Source: Deinococcus marmoris DSM 12784 (lineage in GTDB: Bacteria; Deinococcota; Deinococci; Deinococcales; Deinococcaceae). Taken from it: DNA of 12,275 nucleotides. Positions 1-5,922 of the stretch are shown piece by piece. Numbering within the stretch: the stretch's first letter is position 1; each line of letters opens with the position of its first letter. Location: assembly GCF_000701405.1 (NCBI RefSeq), contig NZ_JNIV01000116.1:1-12275 (forward strand), given 5' to 3'. Below the pieces are notes generated by a model that was given only the letters and a program-made list of their open reading frames with translations, searched no databases and had not been told where the DNA came from. Both the position numbers and the translations under genes were made by a program.

Positions 1-201
1 ACGTTGCCCGCCAGAAGAGCGGTTGCTCTTCTGGCGCTCACTCTTGGGGACCCACGGTTTGTCCTGGCTGGGCGGTTGGCTAGAAGTTCGGCTTGTGGCG
101 GCAAGGCGAGCTTCCAGGGTCAGCAATCGCAGTTCAAGCTCGTCAAGGCGAGCTTGAAGGATCAGGCAATTGGGGCAAAGAGCGTTCTTGATGCGCCTAC
201 T
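1..201 (-). CDS. IS66-family transposase, N-terminal fragment (left copy)
   Basis: The minus-strand reading encodes the transposase N terminus up to the window edge. It contains a CPNC motif, a leucine-rich coiled-coil stretch ([15 protein letters not shown]), the SSQPPS linker corresponding to the NSSKPPSSD signature of IS66 transposases, and a basic segment ending GGQR. The sequence is identical to that at 11996-12196. The frame is open from 201, but no ATG/GTG/TTG lies in front of the coiled coil. The first in-frame canonical start is a TTG at 126-124. Whether this copy is intact cannot be judged because it runs off the window. Confidence 0.75.
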
Positions 202-243
202 CTATCTGATTCCACTCCGCAAGTCCCCCTGCTGAGTAGTTAC
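1..243 (-). mobile_element. 5' end of an IS66-family insertion sequence (left copy, cut by window edge)
   Basis: Positions 1-243 are the exact reverse complement of 11954-12196. The element tip is at 243: read on the minus strand it begins GTAACTACTCAGCAGGGGG. A GTAA tip is typical of IS66-family ends. Beyond 243 the two copies diverge at once, which defines the terminus. The transposase frame opens about 42 bp inside the tip, so no tnpA/tnpB genes precede it, as in single-ORF (ISBst12-like) IS66 relatives. The rest of the element, the other terminus and any 8-bp target duplication lie outside the window. Confidence 0.85.
1..243. repeat. Long inverted repeat, left arm (partner 11954-12196)
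   Basis: This is a 243-bp repeat in opposite orientation to 11954-12196. Paired coordinates sum to 12197 throughout, with no indel. It is produced by the two IS66 copies rather than by a separate element. The perfect identity suggests recent duplication or ongoing gene conversion. Recombination between the arms would invert the segment between them. Confidence 0.95.
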
Positions 244-303
244 GCGGCATCAACGGAACACCTTCTCTAAATGCCGTCGCAAATTGTGGTCCTCGAATAT
301 GTC

Positions 304-333
304 TTGACAAGAATATTCTAAATATGGAATACT
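304..333 (+). promoter_or_regulatory. Promoter and candidate operator of the arsR-AHSA1 unit
   Basis: A perfect -35 box TTGACA (304-309) is followed after 18 bp by AATACT (328-333, four of six matches to TATAAT). Directly after the -35 box is a perfect 10-bp palindrome, AGAATATTCT (310-319). GAATAT at 295-300 forms a further dyad with ATATTC at 313-318, and ATTC/GAAT (315-318/327-330) forms a third. A/T-rich dyads between -35 and -10 are typical ArsR-family operators, so autorepression is likely (inference). The IS66 tip lies about 60 bp upstream. Confidence 0.6.
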
Positions 334-367
334 TGATTCACTCAAACAGGAGGTGAACCGCCCAGCC

Positions 368-721
368 TTGAATACCGCGACTTTTCACGCCCTCGCTGAT
401 CCGCAGCGCTTTCAGATGGTGGAGCTGCTGCGCCAGGAACCGCTCACGGTGGGTGAGATCGCCGTCCGCCTGAACATGCGGCAGCCGCAGACCTCCAAGC
501 ACCTGCGGGTGCTGAGCGACGCTGGGGTCATCGACGTGCAGGCCAGCGCCAACCGCCGCATCTGCCACCTGCGGCCCGAAGCCTTCCAGGAACTGGACGA
601 GTGGCTTGCCAACTTCCGGCAATTGTGGCAGGAACGCTTTGACAATCTGGACGACTACCTTCAAAAGCTTCAGGAGCAGAAACCGGACGCCCTCTCACTC
701 AAATCAGGAGATGAATCATGA
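368..721 (+). CDS. ArsR/SmtB-family winged-helix transcriptional regulator
   Basis: The product is a small dimeric winged-helix repressor of about 117 aa. It has the motif FHALADPQRFQMVELLRQEP at the N terminus, then helix-turn-helix residues LTVGEIAVRLNMRQPQTSKH and the wing around NRRICHLRP. The ELCVCD metal-binding motif of arsenic/zinc sensors is absent, so this is probably a non-metal ArsR of the type paired with SRPBCC proteins. Start choice: the Shine-Dalgarno GGAGGTGA occupies 349-356 and overlaps the upstream in-frame GTG at 353, which therefore cannot serve well. The in-frame TTG at 368, 11 nt after it, is preferred. The stop overlaps the next start as ATGA (718-721), implying translational coupling. 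It probably controls its own operon and perhaps the reductase operon downstream. The ligand is unknown. Confidence 0.85.
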   Translation: MNTATFHALADPQRFQMVELLRQEPLTVGEIAVRLNMRQPQTSKHLRVLSDAGVIDVQASANRRICHLRPEAFQELDEWLANFRQLWQERFDNLDDYLQKLQEQKPDALSLKSGDES

Positions 722-1245
722 CCAGTGCCTCGCCCGCAATGACCTCAAGAGTGGAGAATGAAAAGGAACTCGTTCTGGAGCGCACCTTCAAAGCACCTCG
801 CGCCCTTGTGTTCGAGGCGTTCACGGCGGCTGACCATCTGCGCCACTGGTGGGGGCCGCGCGGCTGGGAACTCACGCACTGCACGGTGGACCTGCGCCCC
901 GGCGGCAAGTGGCATTACTGCATGAAGTGCGTGGACAGGGCACAGGGCGATTTCTACGGCATGGAATCGTGGGGTCTGGGCGTCTACGACGAGATCGTGG
1001 CCCCCGAGCGGCTGGTCTACACCGACTATTTCTCGGATGCTGCGGGCGAAATCAATGCGGACCTGCCCACCACCCAGGCCATCCTGACATTTGAAGAAGT
1101 GGCGGGAGGCACCCGTGTGGTCAGCCGCTCTGTATACGGCAGCGAGGACGCGCTGAAGACCGTGATGGACATGGGGATGCTCCAGGGCATCAGCGAAACC
1201 TGGGACCGCCTGGCGGAACATCTGGCCGAACCCCAGGCAGGCTGA
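718..1245 (+). CDS. SRPBCC/AHSA1 (Aha1 C-terminal-like) domain protein
   Basis: A 175-aa cytosolic protein with the START-like SRPBCC fold. The typical opening, LERTFKAPRALVFEAFT then HLRHWWGPRGW, is at residues about 20-50. The family's central DLRPGGKWHY is near 60, the strand ERLVYTDYF near 100, and the closing amphipathic helix (GISETWDRLAEHL) lies near the C terminus. The fold encloses a hydrophobic pocket for small molecules; bacterial members often sit in an operon with an ArsR repressor, as here. The start overlaps the arsR stop (ATGA), with a good ribosome site (AGGAG, about 708-712). A YCMKC pair of cysteines near residue 65 is unusual but no metal site can be claimed. The ligand cannot be inferred from sequence. 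Confidence 0.85.
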   Translation: MTSASPAMTSRVENEKELVLERTFKAPRALVFEAFTAADHLRHWWGPRGWELTHCTVDLRPGGKWHYCMKCVDRAQGDFYGMESWGLGVYDEIVAPERLVYTDYFSDAAGEINADLPTTQAILTFEEVAGGTRVVSRSVYGSEDALKTVMDMGMLQGISETWDRLAEHLAEPQAG

Positions 1246-1268
1246 GCCAGACGCTTCCACGCTGTCAA

Positions 1269-1323
1269 CAGGAGCGGAGCAGTTTGAGAAGCGGTCAATC
1301 GCCCCCAAACTGCCCCGCTCCTG
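1269..1323 (+). terminator. Long imperfect hairpin after the AHSA1 gene
   Basis: Arms 1269-1286 and 1306-1323 pair over 18 positions with a single A/C mismatch, around a 19-nt loop. It lies 24 bp after the AHSA1 stop and before the next promoter, so it probably separates the two transcription units. It lacks a run of T, so it is not a classical rho-independent terminator. It could instead be an RNA-stabilising stem or a small repeat. Confidence 0.5.
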
Positions 1324-1350
1324 CCACCTCTCTTCACTGTGTAATCAGGG

Positions 1351-1380
1351 TTGCTTTCCAATAATATTCTGTTATATACT
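1351..1380 (+). promoter_or_regulatory. Promoter of the reductase/YdeI operon with shared motif
   Basis: TTGCTT (1351-1356) and TATACT (1375-1380) form a sigma70-type promoter with an 18-bp spacer, the same spacing as the arsR promoter. The spacer holds ATAATATTCT (1361-1370), matching nine of ten positions of the palindrome in the arsR promoter. The surrounding sequence is AT-rich against a GC-rich background. The likely role is transcription of 1458-5328. Control by the neighbouring ArsR protein is an inference from the shared motif. Confidence 0.55.
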
Positions 1381-1457
1381 AATTATGCAAGAAAAATAAG
1401 GCTGTTTCCATTCACTTGCCGTGCCATGTCTATCCACACCGGCCAGGAGGACACCCC

Positions 1458-1511
1458 ATGACCAGATCCATGCCATTTGCAGCGCACACGTCACAGCAGG
1501 AGTGGAAATGA
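1458..1511 (+). CDS. Possible 17-aa leader peptide coupled to the first reductase gene
   Basis: ATG at 1458 is preceded by an excellent Shine-Dalgarno, AGGAGG (1445-1450, 7-nt spacing). It reads MTRSMPFAAHTSQQEWK and stops with a TGA that overlaps the ATG at 1508 of the reductase (ATGA). The ribosome site of the reductase (AGGAG, 1498-1502) lies inside this short frame. It may be a coupling leader, or the remnant of a lost upstream gene. It shows no regulatory codon run. Existence as a translated peptide is inferred only from start and spacing. Confidence 0.4.
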   Translation: MTRSMPFAAHTSQQEWK

Positions 1512-2053
1512 TGGGGCGCGTTTTCCTTGATCTGGCGGTCTCGCTGGACGGTTTTATCGCTGGGCCGAAGGGCGAGGACGCCGGGTTGCACGACTGGTAC
1601 TTTGCCCAGGAGGGCGCAGCCGGGGCCATCAAGCGTGAGTTGCTGGACCGCATCGGCGCGATGATCCTGGGACACACGGCTTTTGGCACCGCGCCTGACG
1701 GCTTCGACACCGAATACCGGGTGCCGCATTTCATTCTGACGCATACGCCTCTGCCCCCGGTGGAGCGCGGCGGGGCCAGTTTCATCTTCGTCACGGAGGG
1801 AATGGAGGGCGCACTGGCACAGGCCCGTGCCGCCGCCTGGGAAAAGGACATCTGCGTGGCGGGCGGCGCACAGACCGCGCAGGCATTTCTGAAAGCGGGG
1901 TTCGTGGATGAACTCCAACTGCATGTGGCCCCCGTGTTGCTGGGCGGCGGGTTGCGGCTGTTCGGAGAACTGGATGAAATCACGCGCATGGAGCGGGTGC
2001 GGGTGGTGCAGTCGGCCCACGCCACGCACCTGACCTACCGGCTGAGGAGCTGA
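1508..2053 (+). CDS. Dihydrofolate reductase family protein (RibD C-terminal domain), copy 1
   Basis: About 181 aa, the usual length of this family. The first beta strand and following turn, RVFLDLAVSLDGFIAGPKGE, are the family's N-terminal signature. The nucleotide-binding region includes DRIGAMILGHTAFGTA and the glycine-rich CVAGGAQTAQAFLKAGFVDE. The C-terminal signature is HVAPVLLGGGLRLFGE. The fold binds NADPH; members are largely uncharacterised reductases related to bacterial DHFR and RibD, and the substrate here is unknown. The frame is open further upstream (from GTG 1421), but ATG 1508 or 1511 has a proper ribosome site (AGGAG, 1498-1502) and fits the family length. It is the first full gene of the operon; the next start follows its stop by 2 nt. 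Confidence 0.85.
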   Translation: MMGRVFLDLAVSLDGFIAGPKGEDAGLHDWYFAQEGAAGAIKRELLDRIGAMILGHTAFGTAPDGFDTEYRVPHFILTHTPLPPVERGGASFIFVTEGMEGALAQARAAAWEKDICVAGGAQTAQAFLKAGFVDELQLHVAPVLLGGGLRLFGELDEITRMERVRVVQSAHATHLTYRLRS

Positions 2054-2055
2054 GA

Positions 2056-2601
2056 ATGGGGAAACTGATCGTGACAGAATTTGTAACGCTGGACGGCGTG
2101 ATGGAAGAACCGACGCCGTGGCAGGCAGGCCACGCCAGCCCGGAAATCGGCCTCTTTAAACGCGAGGAGCTGTTCAGCAGCGGCGCTCTGCTCCTGGGCC
2201 GCGTGACTTACGAGGGCTTCGCTGGCTACTGGCCGACGGCCACCGACACCGGGGAGTTTGGTGAGCGGATGAATGTCCTGCCCAAATACGTCGTTTCCAG
2301 CACCTTGCAGGCCGTCGCCTGGAACAACTCGCACCTCATCCGCGAGAACGTCACCGAGGAAATCACTAGGCTCAAGAACCAGGGAGGCGGAGACATTCTG
2401 GTGTACGGCAGCGGCGAACTGGCGCGGTTTTTACTGGAACGCGGTCTGGCGGATCAGTTGAATCTGCTGGTCTATCCCGTCGTGCTGGGCAGTGGCAAAC
2501 GCCTGTTCGGGGCGGAGGGTGCAGGGCTGAAGCTGGTTGATTCTCAGACCTACAGCTCCGGCGTGGTGCGGCTGAGCTATGTGCTGGGAGCGAAGGCATG
2601 A
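2056..2601 (+). CDS. Dihydrofolate reductase family protein (RibD C-terminal domain), copy 2
   Basis: 181 aa with the complete family pattern: LIVTEFVTLDGVMEEP at the N terminus, LLLGRVTYEGFAGYWPT near residue 50, KYVVSSTL near 78, the HLIRENVTEEITRLK helix, the glycine-rich ILVYGSGELARFLLERGL, and VYPVVLGSGKRLFG near the C terminus followed by the closing strand SSGVVRLSY. It is a predicted cytosolic NAD(P)H-dependent reductase of unknown substrate. The ribosome site GAGGAG (2044-2049) lies 6 nt before ATG. Its stop overlaps the next ATG (2598-2601). It resembles copy 3 more than copy 1 (shared GRV.Y..MAGYWPT-like and IRENV blocks), so copies 2 and 3 may be the closer paralogues. Confidence 0.9.
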   Translation: MGKLIVTEFVTLDGVMEEPTPWQAGHASPEIGLFKREELFSSGALLLGRVTYEGFAGYWPTATDTGEFGERMNVLPKYVVSSTLQAVAWNNSHLIRENVTEEITRLKNQGGGDILVYGSGELARFLLERGLADQLNLLVYPVVLGSGKRLFGAEGAGLKLVDSQTYSSGVVRLSYVLGAKA

Positions 2602-3539
2602 GCGGCCCCCTGACATTCCAGGCCACCCTGCTCCTGGGCGGCAAGAACGCCACCGGCCTGGAAGTCCCGCCGGAAGTCATCGAGCGCCTGGGCGCGGGCA
2701 AGAAGCCTGCGGTACATGTGCGGCTTGGCGAGTGCGCCTACCGCAGCACCGTTGCCGTGCGGGGCGGCAAATTCATGCTTCCGGTCAGCGCCGAACACCG
2801 CGCCGGGGCGGGCATACAGGCCGGAGACGTGCTGGACGTGACACTGGAACTGGACACCGAACCCCGTGAAGTCAGCGTGCCAGACGATTTACAAGCGGCG
2901 CTGGATGCCAACGCAGCAGCCAAACAGCGCTTCGAGGCATTGTCCTACAGCCGCCAGCGTCAGCACACCCTGGCGGTGGAGGGAGCCAAAACGCCTGAAA
3001 CCCGTCAGCGGCGGATTGACGGGGCCATCGCGGCGCTGACGAAGAACGAGGTAACGAAGCTGGGAAGGGACGCTACGGAGGCCAGTGCGTTTATGGGCGG
3101 TCTCGTTCACGCGCGCAAGCCGGAGATTGAGGCGCTCCGCCGCATCATCCTGGGCGCAGACGCACGTATTCACGAAGGCGTGAAATGGAACAGTCTGAGT
3201 TTTTTCACCGTACAGCACGGCACTGTCCAGCACTTTGCCACCTTCAGACTCGGGCCTGCCCAGCCGATTCAGACCCAGAAGATTCAGACGCAGACCACTC
3301 ACACTCAAACCATTCAGACCCATACAACTCAGACGCAGCCGATTCAGCTCGTCTTCCATACCGGCGCAAAGGTCAGGGCCATACCGCTGCCCATGAAGGT
3401 GGACGTGGCTGATCCGTCCGGCCTGATGAGGTGGGTGGCCGAAGACCGGGGTGTGATGACCTTTCTCACCCCGGCAGATATCCAGGACAAGCAGGCGGCC
3501 CTGGAAGCCCTGGTGCGGCAATGGATCGGGCCGCTGTAG
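2598..3539 (+). CDS. YdeI/OmpD-associated family protein: DUF1905 + OmdA + DUF1801 fusion
   Basis: 313 aa, three domains by pattern. DUF1905 spans about residues 5-88 (FQATLLLGGKNATGLEVPPE through the GDVLDVTLEL strand). An OmdA segment spans about 111-147 (RFEALSYSRQRQH...AKTPETRQRRIDGAI). A DUF1801 domain spans about 160-311 (EIEALRRIILGADARIHEGVKWNSLSF, split here by a comma-free run, then HTGAKVRAIPLPMKV). DUF1801 has the frataxin-like fold of the B. subtilis iron chaperone YdhG/Fra; no function is assigned here. Inside DUF1801, residues 223-252 are a T/Q-rich pentapeptide repeat encoded by six 15-bp units, placed before the strand IQLVFHTGAKVR. It starts by ATGA overlap with the reductase upstream. 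GGGAG at 2585-2589 is a weak ribosome site. Confidence 0.85.
   Translation: MSGPLTFQATLLLGGKNATGLEVPPEVIERLGAGKKPAVHVRLGECAYRSTVAVRGGKFMLPVSAEHRAGAGIQAGDVLDVTLELDTEPREVSVPDDLQAALDANAAAKQRFEALSYSRQRQHTLAVEGAKTPETRQRRIDGAIAALTKNEVTKLGRDATEASAFMGGLVHARKPEIEALRRIILGADARIHEGVKWNSLSFFTVQHGTVQHFATFRLGPAQPIQTQKIQTQTTHTQTIQTHTTQTQPIQLVFHTGAKVRAIPLPMKVDVADPSGLMRWVAEDRGVMTFLTPADIQDKQAALEALVRQWIGPL
3264..3353 (+). repeat. In-frame 15-bp tandem repeat (six units) inside the DUF1801 coding region
   Basis: The units begin at 3264, 3279, 3294, 3309, 3324 and 3339 and keep exact 15-bp register with the reading frame. They encode PIQTQ, KIQTQ, TTHTQ, TIQTH, TTQTQ and PIQLV. The core is ATTCAGACCCAG or a close variant, and the last unit is only half conserved. 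Base composition (CA-rich, low G) differs from the flanking coding sequence. The unit length keeps the frame whatever the copy number. Confidence 0.9.
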
Positions 3540-3555
3540 AAGAGGAGGAGAACCC

Positions 3556-4104
3556 ATGTCATTTCAGGCATATCTGGACACCGTGCAAACACAAACAGGC
3601 AAAACTGTGGCCGATTTCCGCATCCTGGCCGCAGAGAAGGGACTGAGCAAGCACGGCGAGGTCTTGAAGTGGCTCAAGGCCGAGTTCGAACTGGGCCACG
3701 GCCACGCCACCGCCGTCGCGGGCGCGTTGCTGAAACCGGATGCTTTCAAGACGCCCAGAGCCGACAAGGTGGACGCCGTATTCAGTGGCAAGAAGGCAAT
3801 GTGGAGGCCGCTCTATGAAGCGCTGCTGGAAACCGTGCAGGGCTTCGGCGAGGACGTGGACATTGCCCCCACCGAGAGCTATGTCAGCCTGCTGCGCGGC
3901 AGCAAGAAGTTTGCCATCGTACAGCCGGGGGCCGGACGCCTGGACTTGGGCATCAAACGCAAGGGGACAGAGGCTACCCAACGTTTTGAGGCAGCCGGAA
4001 ACTGGAACAGCATGGTCACGCACCGCGTCCGCATCACGGAGTTGGCGGGGGTAGATGCCGAGGTTGTGGAGTGGCTGCGGGCGGCGTACCAGGGAGGTGA
4101 TTAA
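3556..4104 (+). CDS. DUF4287 + DUF5655 domain protein
   Basis: 182 aa. Residues 2-50 carry the DUF4287 pattern (FQAYLDTVQTQTGKTVADF, then GLSKHGEVLKWLKAEFELGHGHA). Residues about 75-178 match DUF5655 (SGKKAMWRPLYEALLETVQGF, SYVSLLRGSKKFAIVQP, then the THRVRITELAGVDAEVVEWL ending). Both domains are of unknown function; the DUF4287-DUF5655 combination is a common cytosolic protein in Actinobacteria and Deinococci (recollection, not checked). The very strong ribosome site AGGAGGAG (3543-3550) sits 5 nt before ATG, and the gap to the upstream stop is 16 nt. It is likely translated independently of its neighbour within the same mRNA. Confidence 0.85.
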   Translation: MSFQAYLDTVQTQTGKTVADFRILAAEKGLSKHGEVLKWLKAEFELGHGHATAVAGALLKPDAFKTPRADKVDAVFSGKKAMWRPLYEALLETVQGFGEDVDIAPTESYVSLLRGSKKFAIVQPGAGRLDLGIKRKGTEATQRFEAAGNWNSMVTHRVRITELAGVDAEVVEWLRAAYQGGD

Positions 4105-4105
4105 A

Positions 4106-4692
4106 GTGGGCAAACTCGTCTCCTTCACCCACCTGAGTCTGGACGGTTACGCCTGCGGGCCGAATGGTGAGCTGAACTGGGCCAACGTGACGCCTGAAAT
4201 CGCGGGCGATGTGGACGCCCGGCTTGGGGAAATTGGCGCAGCGGTCTACGGGCGCGTGGTCTACGGCATGATGGCGGGCTACTGGCCTACCGTGTCTGGC
4301 AATCCCGAAAGCACGCCGCGTGACCGCGCACACCTGGCCTGGGTGGAGGCCATTCCAAAACTGGTGATCTCCCGCACGCTGGACCGGGCCGACTGGAACA
4401 ACACCACCCTGATCCGCGAGAACGTGGCTGAGGCCGTCCGGGAGCAAAAGGCAAAGCTGGGCGGCCCGCTGATGGTCTTCGGCAGCCCCCGGCTGGTGCA
4501 TGTGCTGGCGCGGCTGGGACTGGTGGATGAGTACCTGATCTATCTCAATCCAGTGGTGCTGGGCGGCGGCACCCCGCTGTTTGGGCCGGGCAGGACATGA
4601 AGCTGATCCTGTTGGAATCCCGGCCCTTTCAGGCGGGCGTGGTGGCCCTGCGGTACGCCGTTCAGCACAGTGGCCCGGCGGCTCCTCCATGA
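4106..4692 (+). pseudogene. Dihydrofolate reductase family protein, copy 3, frameshifted near the C terminus
   Basis: GTG 4106 is preceded by GGAGGTGA (4093-4100, 5 nt). The frame encodes KLVSFTHLSLDGYACGPNGE, VYGRVVYGMMAGYWPT, LVISRTL, the IRENVAEAVREQK helix and NPVVLGGGTPLFGPG, all family hallmarks. It then stops at 4598-4600. The missing end, MKLILLESRPFQAGVVALRY, continues in the -1 frame from ATG 4597 to the TGA at 4690-4692. Adding one G in the run at 4588-4590 restores a single 194-codon gene whose tail aligns with copy 2. Possible explanations are a true one-base deletion, a sequencing error, or re-initiation at the ATGA (4597-4600) giving a split protein. As written the product lacks its last strands. 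Confidence 0.75.
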
Positions 4693-4708
4693 CCCGCGAG
4701 AAAGCCCA

Positions 4709-4918
4709 ATGACCGCGCCTGCCCCCTGGCCTCCACCCGGTCTGTCGGCCCCGGCCCGCCGCGCCCTGGCTGGGGCAGGCATGGACACACCCCGGCAACT
4801 CGCCGCCCATACCGAGAAGGAAATTCTGGCCCTGCATGGGCTGGGGCCGAAAGCGCTGGGACCACTGCGGGCAGCTCTGACGGCAGCGGGTCTGGGTTTT
4901 GCACAGGAGAGGAAATGA
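4709..4918 (+). CDS. Small helix-hairpin-helix protein (RNA polymerase alpha-CTD-like)
   Basis: 69 aa from ATG 4709. After a proline-rich start the protein is LSAPARRALAGAGMDTPRQL, then EKEILALHGLGPKALGPLRA. The HGLGPKAL hairpin at residues 43-50 is the helix-hairpin-helix turn that contacts the DNA backbone in such domains. Stand-alone versions are common next to DUF1801/YdeI-type genes (recollection). An upstream in-frame GTG at 4670 would add 13 residues overlapping the tail of the reductase. ATG is preferred because it follows the reductase end, although its ribosome site (GAGAAA) is poor. The TGA overlaps the next ATG (ATGA, 4915-4918). DNA binding is a family-based inference. Confidence 0.75.
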   Translation: MTAPAPWPPPGLSAPARRALAGAGMDTPRQLAAHTEKEILALHGLGPKALGPLRAALTAAGLGFAQERK

Positions 4919-5328
4919 ACTGGACCCTGGAAGTCATCGTTGTTCCCGTGACTGATATTGACCTCGCCCGCACCTTCTACGAGGACGGGCTGGGCTTCAA
5001 GGTGGACCACGACACCCGTATGGGCGAAACGCGGCGCATCGTGCAACTCACGCCGCCGGGTTCGGGCTGTTCCATTGTGTTGGGAACAGGGCTGGCAAGA
5101 ATGGAACCCGGTTCGCTCCAGGGCTTGCAACTGGTGGTTAATGATCTACGCGCTGCCCACGCACAGCTTAAGGGGCGCGGCGTGGAGGTCGGCCCGGTTC
5201 AGGTGATGGGCACGGCAGGTGCGCGCCACGCCACGGAAGACGACGCCCTGAACTTTGCGGGTTTCATCTTCTTCAAAGACCCGGATGGAAACGGCTGGGC
5301 CATCCAGCAAATTGACGCGCGGGCCTAA
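4915..5328 (+). CDS. VOC-family (glyoxalase/bleomycin-resistance fold) protein
   Basis: 137 aa with the paired beta-alpha-beta-beta-beta modules of the vicinal-oxygen-chelate fold. Module 1 includes DIDLARTFYEDGLGFKVDHD and the strand RIVQLTPPGSGCSIVLG. Module 2 includes LQLVVNDLRAAHAQLKGRGVEV and FIFFKDPDGNGWAIQQI. The usual metal ligands (a His on the first strand of each module, Glu in the final WELxE) are not at their expected places; the last is replaced by Gln (WAIQQ). It may therefore bind a small molecule without metal catalysis, like drug-binding members. It is the last gene of the operon, coupled by ATGA to the gene before, with ribosome site GGAGAGG. It is convergent with the CAP-domain gene. 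Confidence 0.85.
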   Translation: MNWTLEVIVVPVTDIDLARTFYEDGLGFKVDHDTRMGETRRIVQLTPPGSGCSIVLGTGLARMEPGSLQGLQLVVNDLRAAHAQLKGRGVEVGPVQVMGTAGARHATEDDALNFAGFIFFKDPDGNGWAIQQIDARA

Positions 5329-5399
5329 CGAACTCTCGTAAGGACTCTAGGGGCTATCCTGATTTCTGCCGCGTTCCAGACGCAACCCATATGAATCGG

Positions 5400-5906
5400 C
5401 TATCTGGGCTGGCTGCTCAGCACGATCACGTAGGCCGTGCCTCGCGGGCCCCTCACCACACTGGCCCCGGCGTGGGTGTAACGTCCCTCGGTCATCCAGT
5501 AGCAGTGGGTGGCGCTGCCCAGCCACCAGCTCAGGGCCTGTTCAGTGTCGAGGCCAGCCGCCAGATATACGATCTCGGTGACGCTGGTGGCGTTGACCCC
5601 TGTGCTGGCGGCGCGGATGCGGGGCGTGCTGCCATTCTGCCCGGTGTGGCTTACGCCTCCAGACGCGCCCATATCCACAGCCTGAAGGCGGGCGGCCTGG
5701 GCGTGTGGCGCGCTGTAGCTCAAGGCTCCGGCCACGGGCCGCCGCCCACTGCCCGGACAGTTCACGCCCTGCGCCCGGACCCCGTTCAGGCGCGCCAGAA
5801 GTTGCGCCTCCGGGATAGGGGCCTGCGTATAGGTCTGGGCCTGAACAGCGGGGACGGTACATGAAGACAGCAGGGCGCAGGCGAGCAGCAGGGCGCGTTT
5901 GACCAT
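5400..5906 (-). CDS. CAP/SCP-domain (PR-1-like) exported protein
   Basis: 168 aa from ATG 5906. The N terminus [16 protein letters not shown] is a signal peptide; LSSC fits a lipobox, so lipid attachment at Cys16 is possible, while the AVQAQT sequence allows signal peptidase I cleavage instead. The mature part has the CAP pattern: [12 protein letters not shown], a helix with [14 protein letters not shown], the SHTGQNGS segment (corresponding to SHxG), TEIVYLA (in place of GENI) and [28 protein letters not shown]. The final YVIVLSS matches the closing strand. Start choice: TATTCT followed by 6 nt and ATG on the minus strand gives a leaderless transcript. The longer frame from 5930 would begin inside the terminator stem of the next gene. 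CAP proteins act outside the cell; no specific role is evident. Confidence 0.8.
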   Translation of the reverse strand: MVKRALLLACALLSSCTVPAVQAQTYTQAPIPEAQLLARLNGVRAQGVNCPGSGRRPVAGALSYSAPHAQAARLQAVDMGASGGVSHTGQNGSTPRIRAASTGVNATSVTEIVYLAAGLDTEQALSWWLGSATHCYWMTEGRYTHAGASVVRGPRGTAYVIVLSSQPR

Positions 5907-5912
5907 CGGCGC

Positions 5913-5918
5913 AGAATA
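5913..5918 (-). promoter_or_regulatory. -10 box for leaderless transcription of the CAP gene
   Basis: On the minus strand TATTCT (5918-5913) is followed by GCGCCG and then the ATG at 5906. Transcription would begin at or next to the A of the start codon. No Shine-Dalgarno precedes this ATG. The -35 region coincides with the terminator of the M3 peptidase gene and has no good TTGACA match. Confidence 0.55.
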
Positions 5919-5922
5919 ACGC

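Noticed and set aside
4..270. An 88-codon + strand open frame at the left edge
   Set aside because: It is the antisense reading of the left transposase fragment and ends shortly after the IS tip. No independent coding evidence.
353..367. GTG at 353 as start of the ArsR regulator
   Set aside because: This GTG lies inside the Shine-Dalgarno GGAGGTGA, leaving no spacing. TTG 368 in the same frame is better placed.
3264..3353. A short CRISPR-like array
   Set aside because: The units are 15 bp with no spacers and stay in the reading frame of a DUF1801 protein, so this is a coding tandem repeat.
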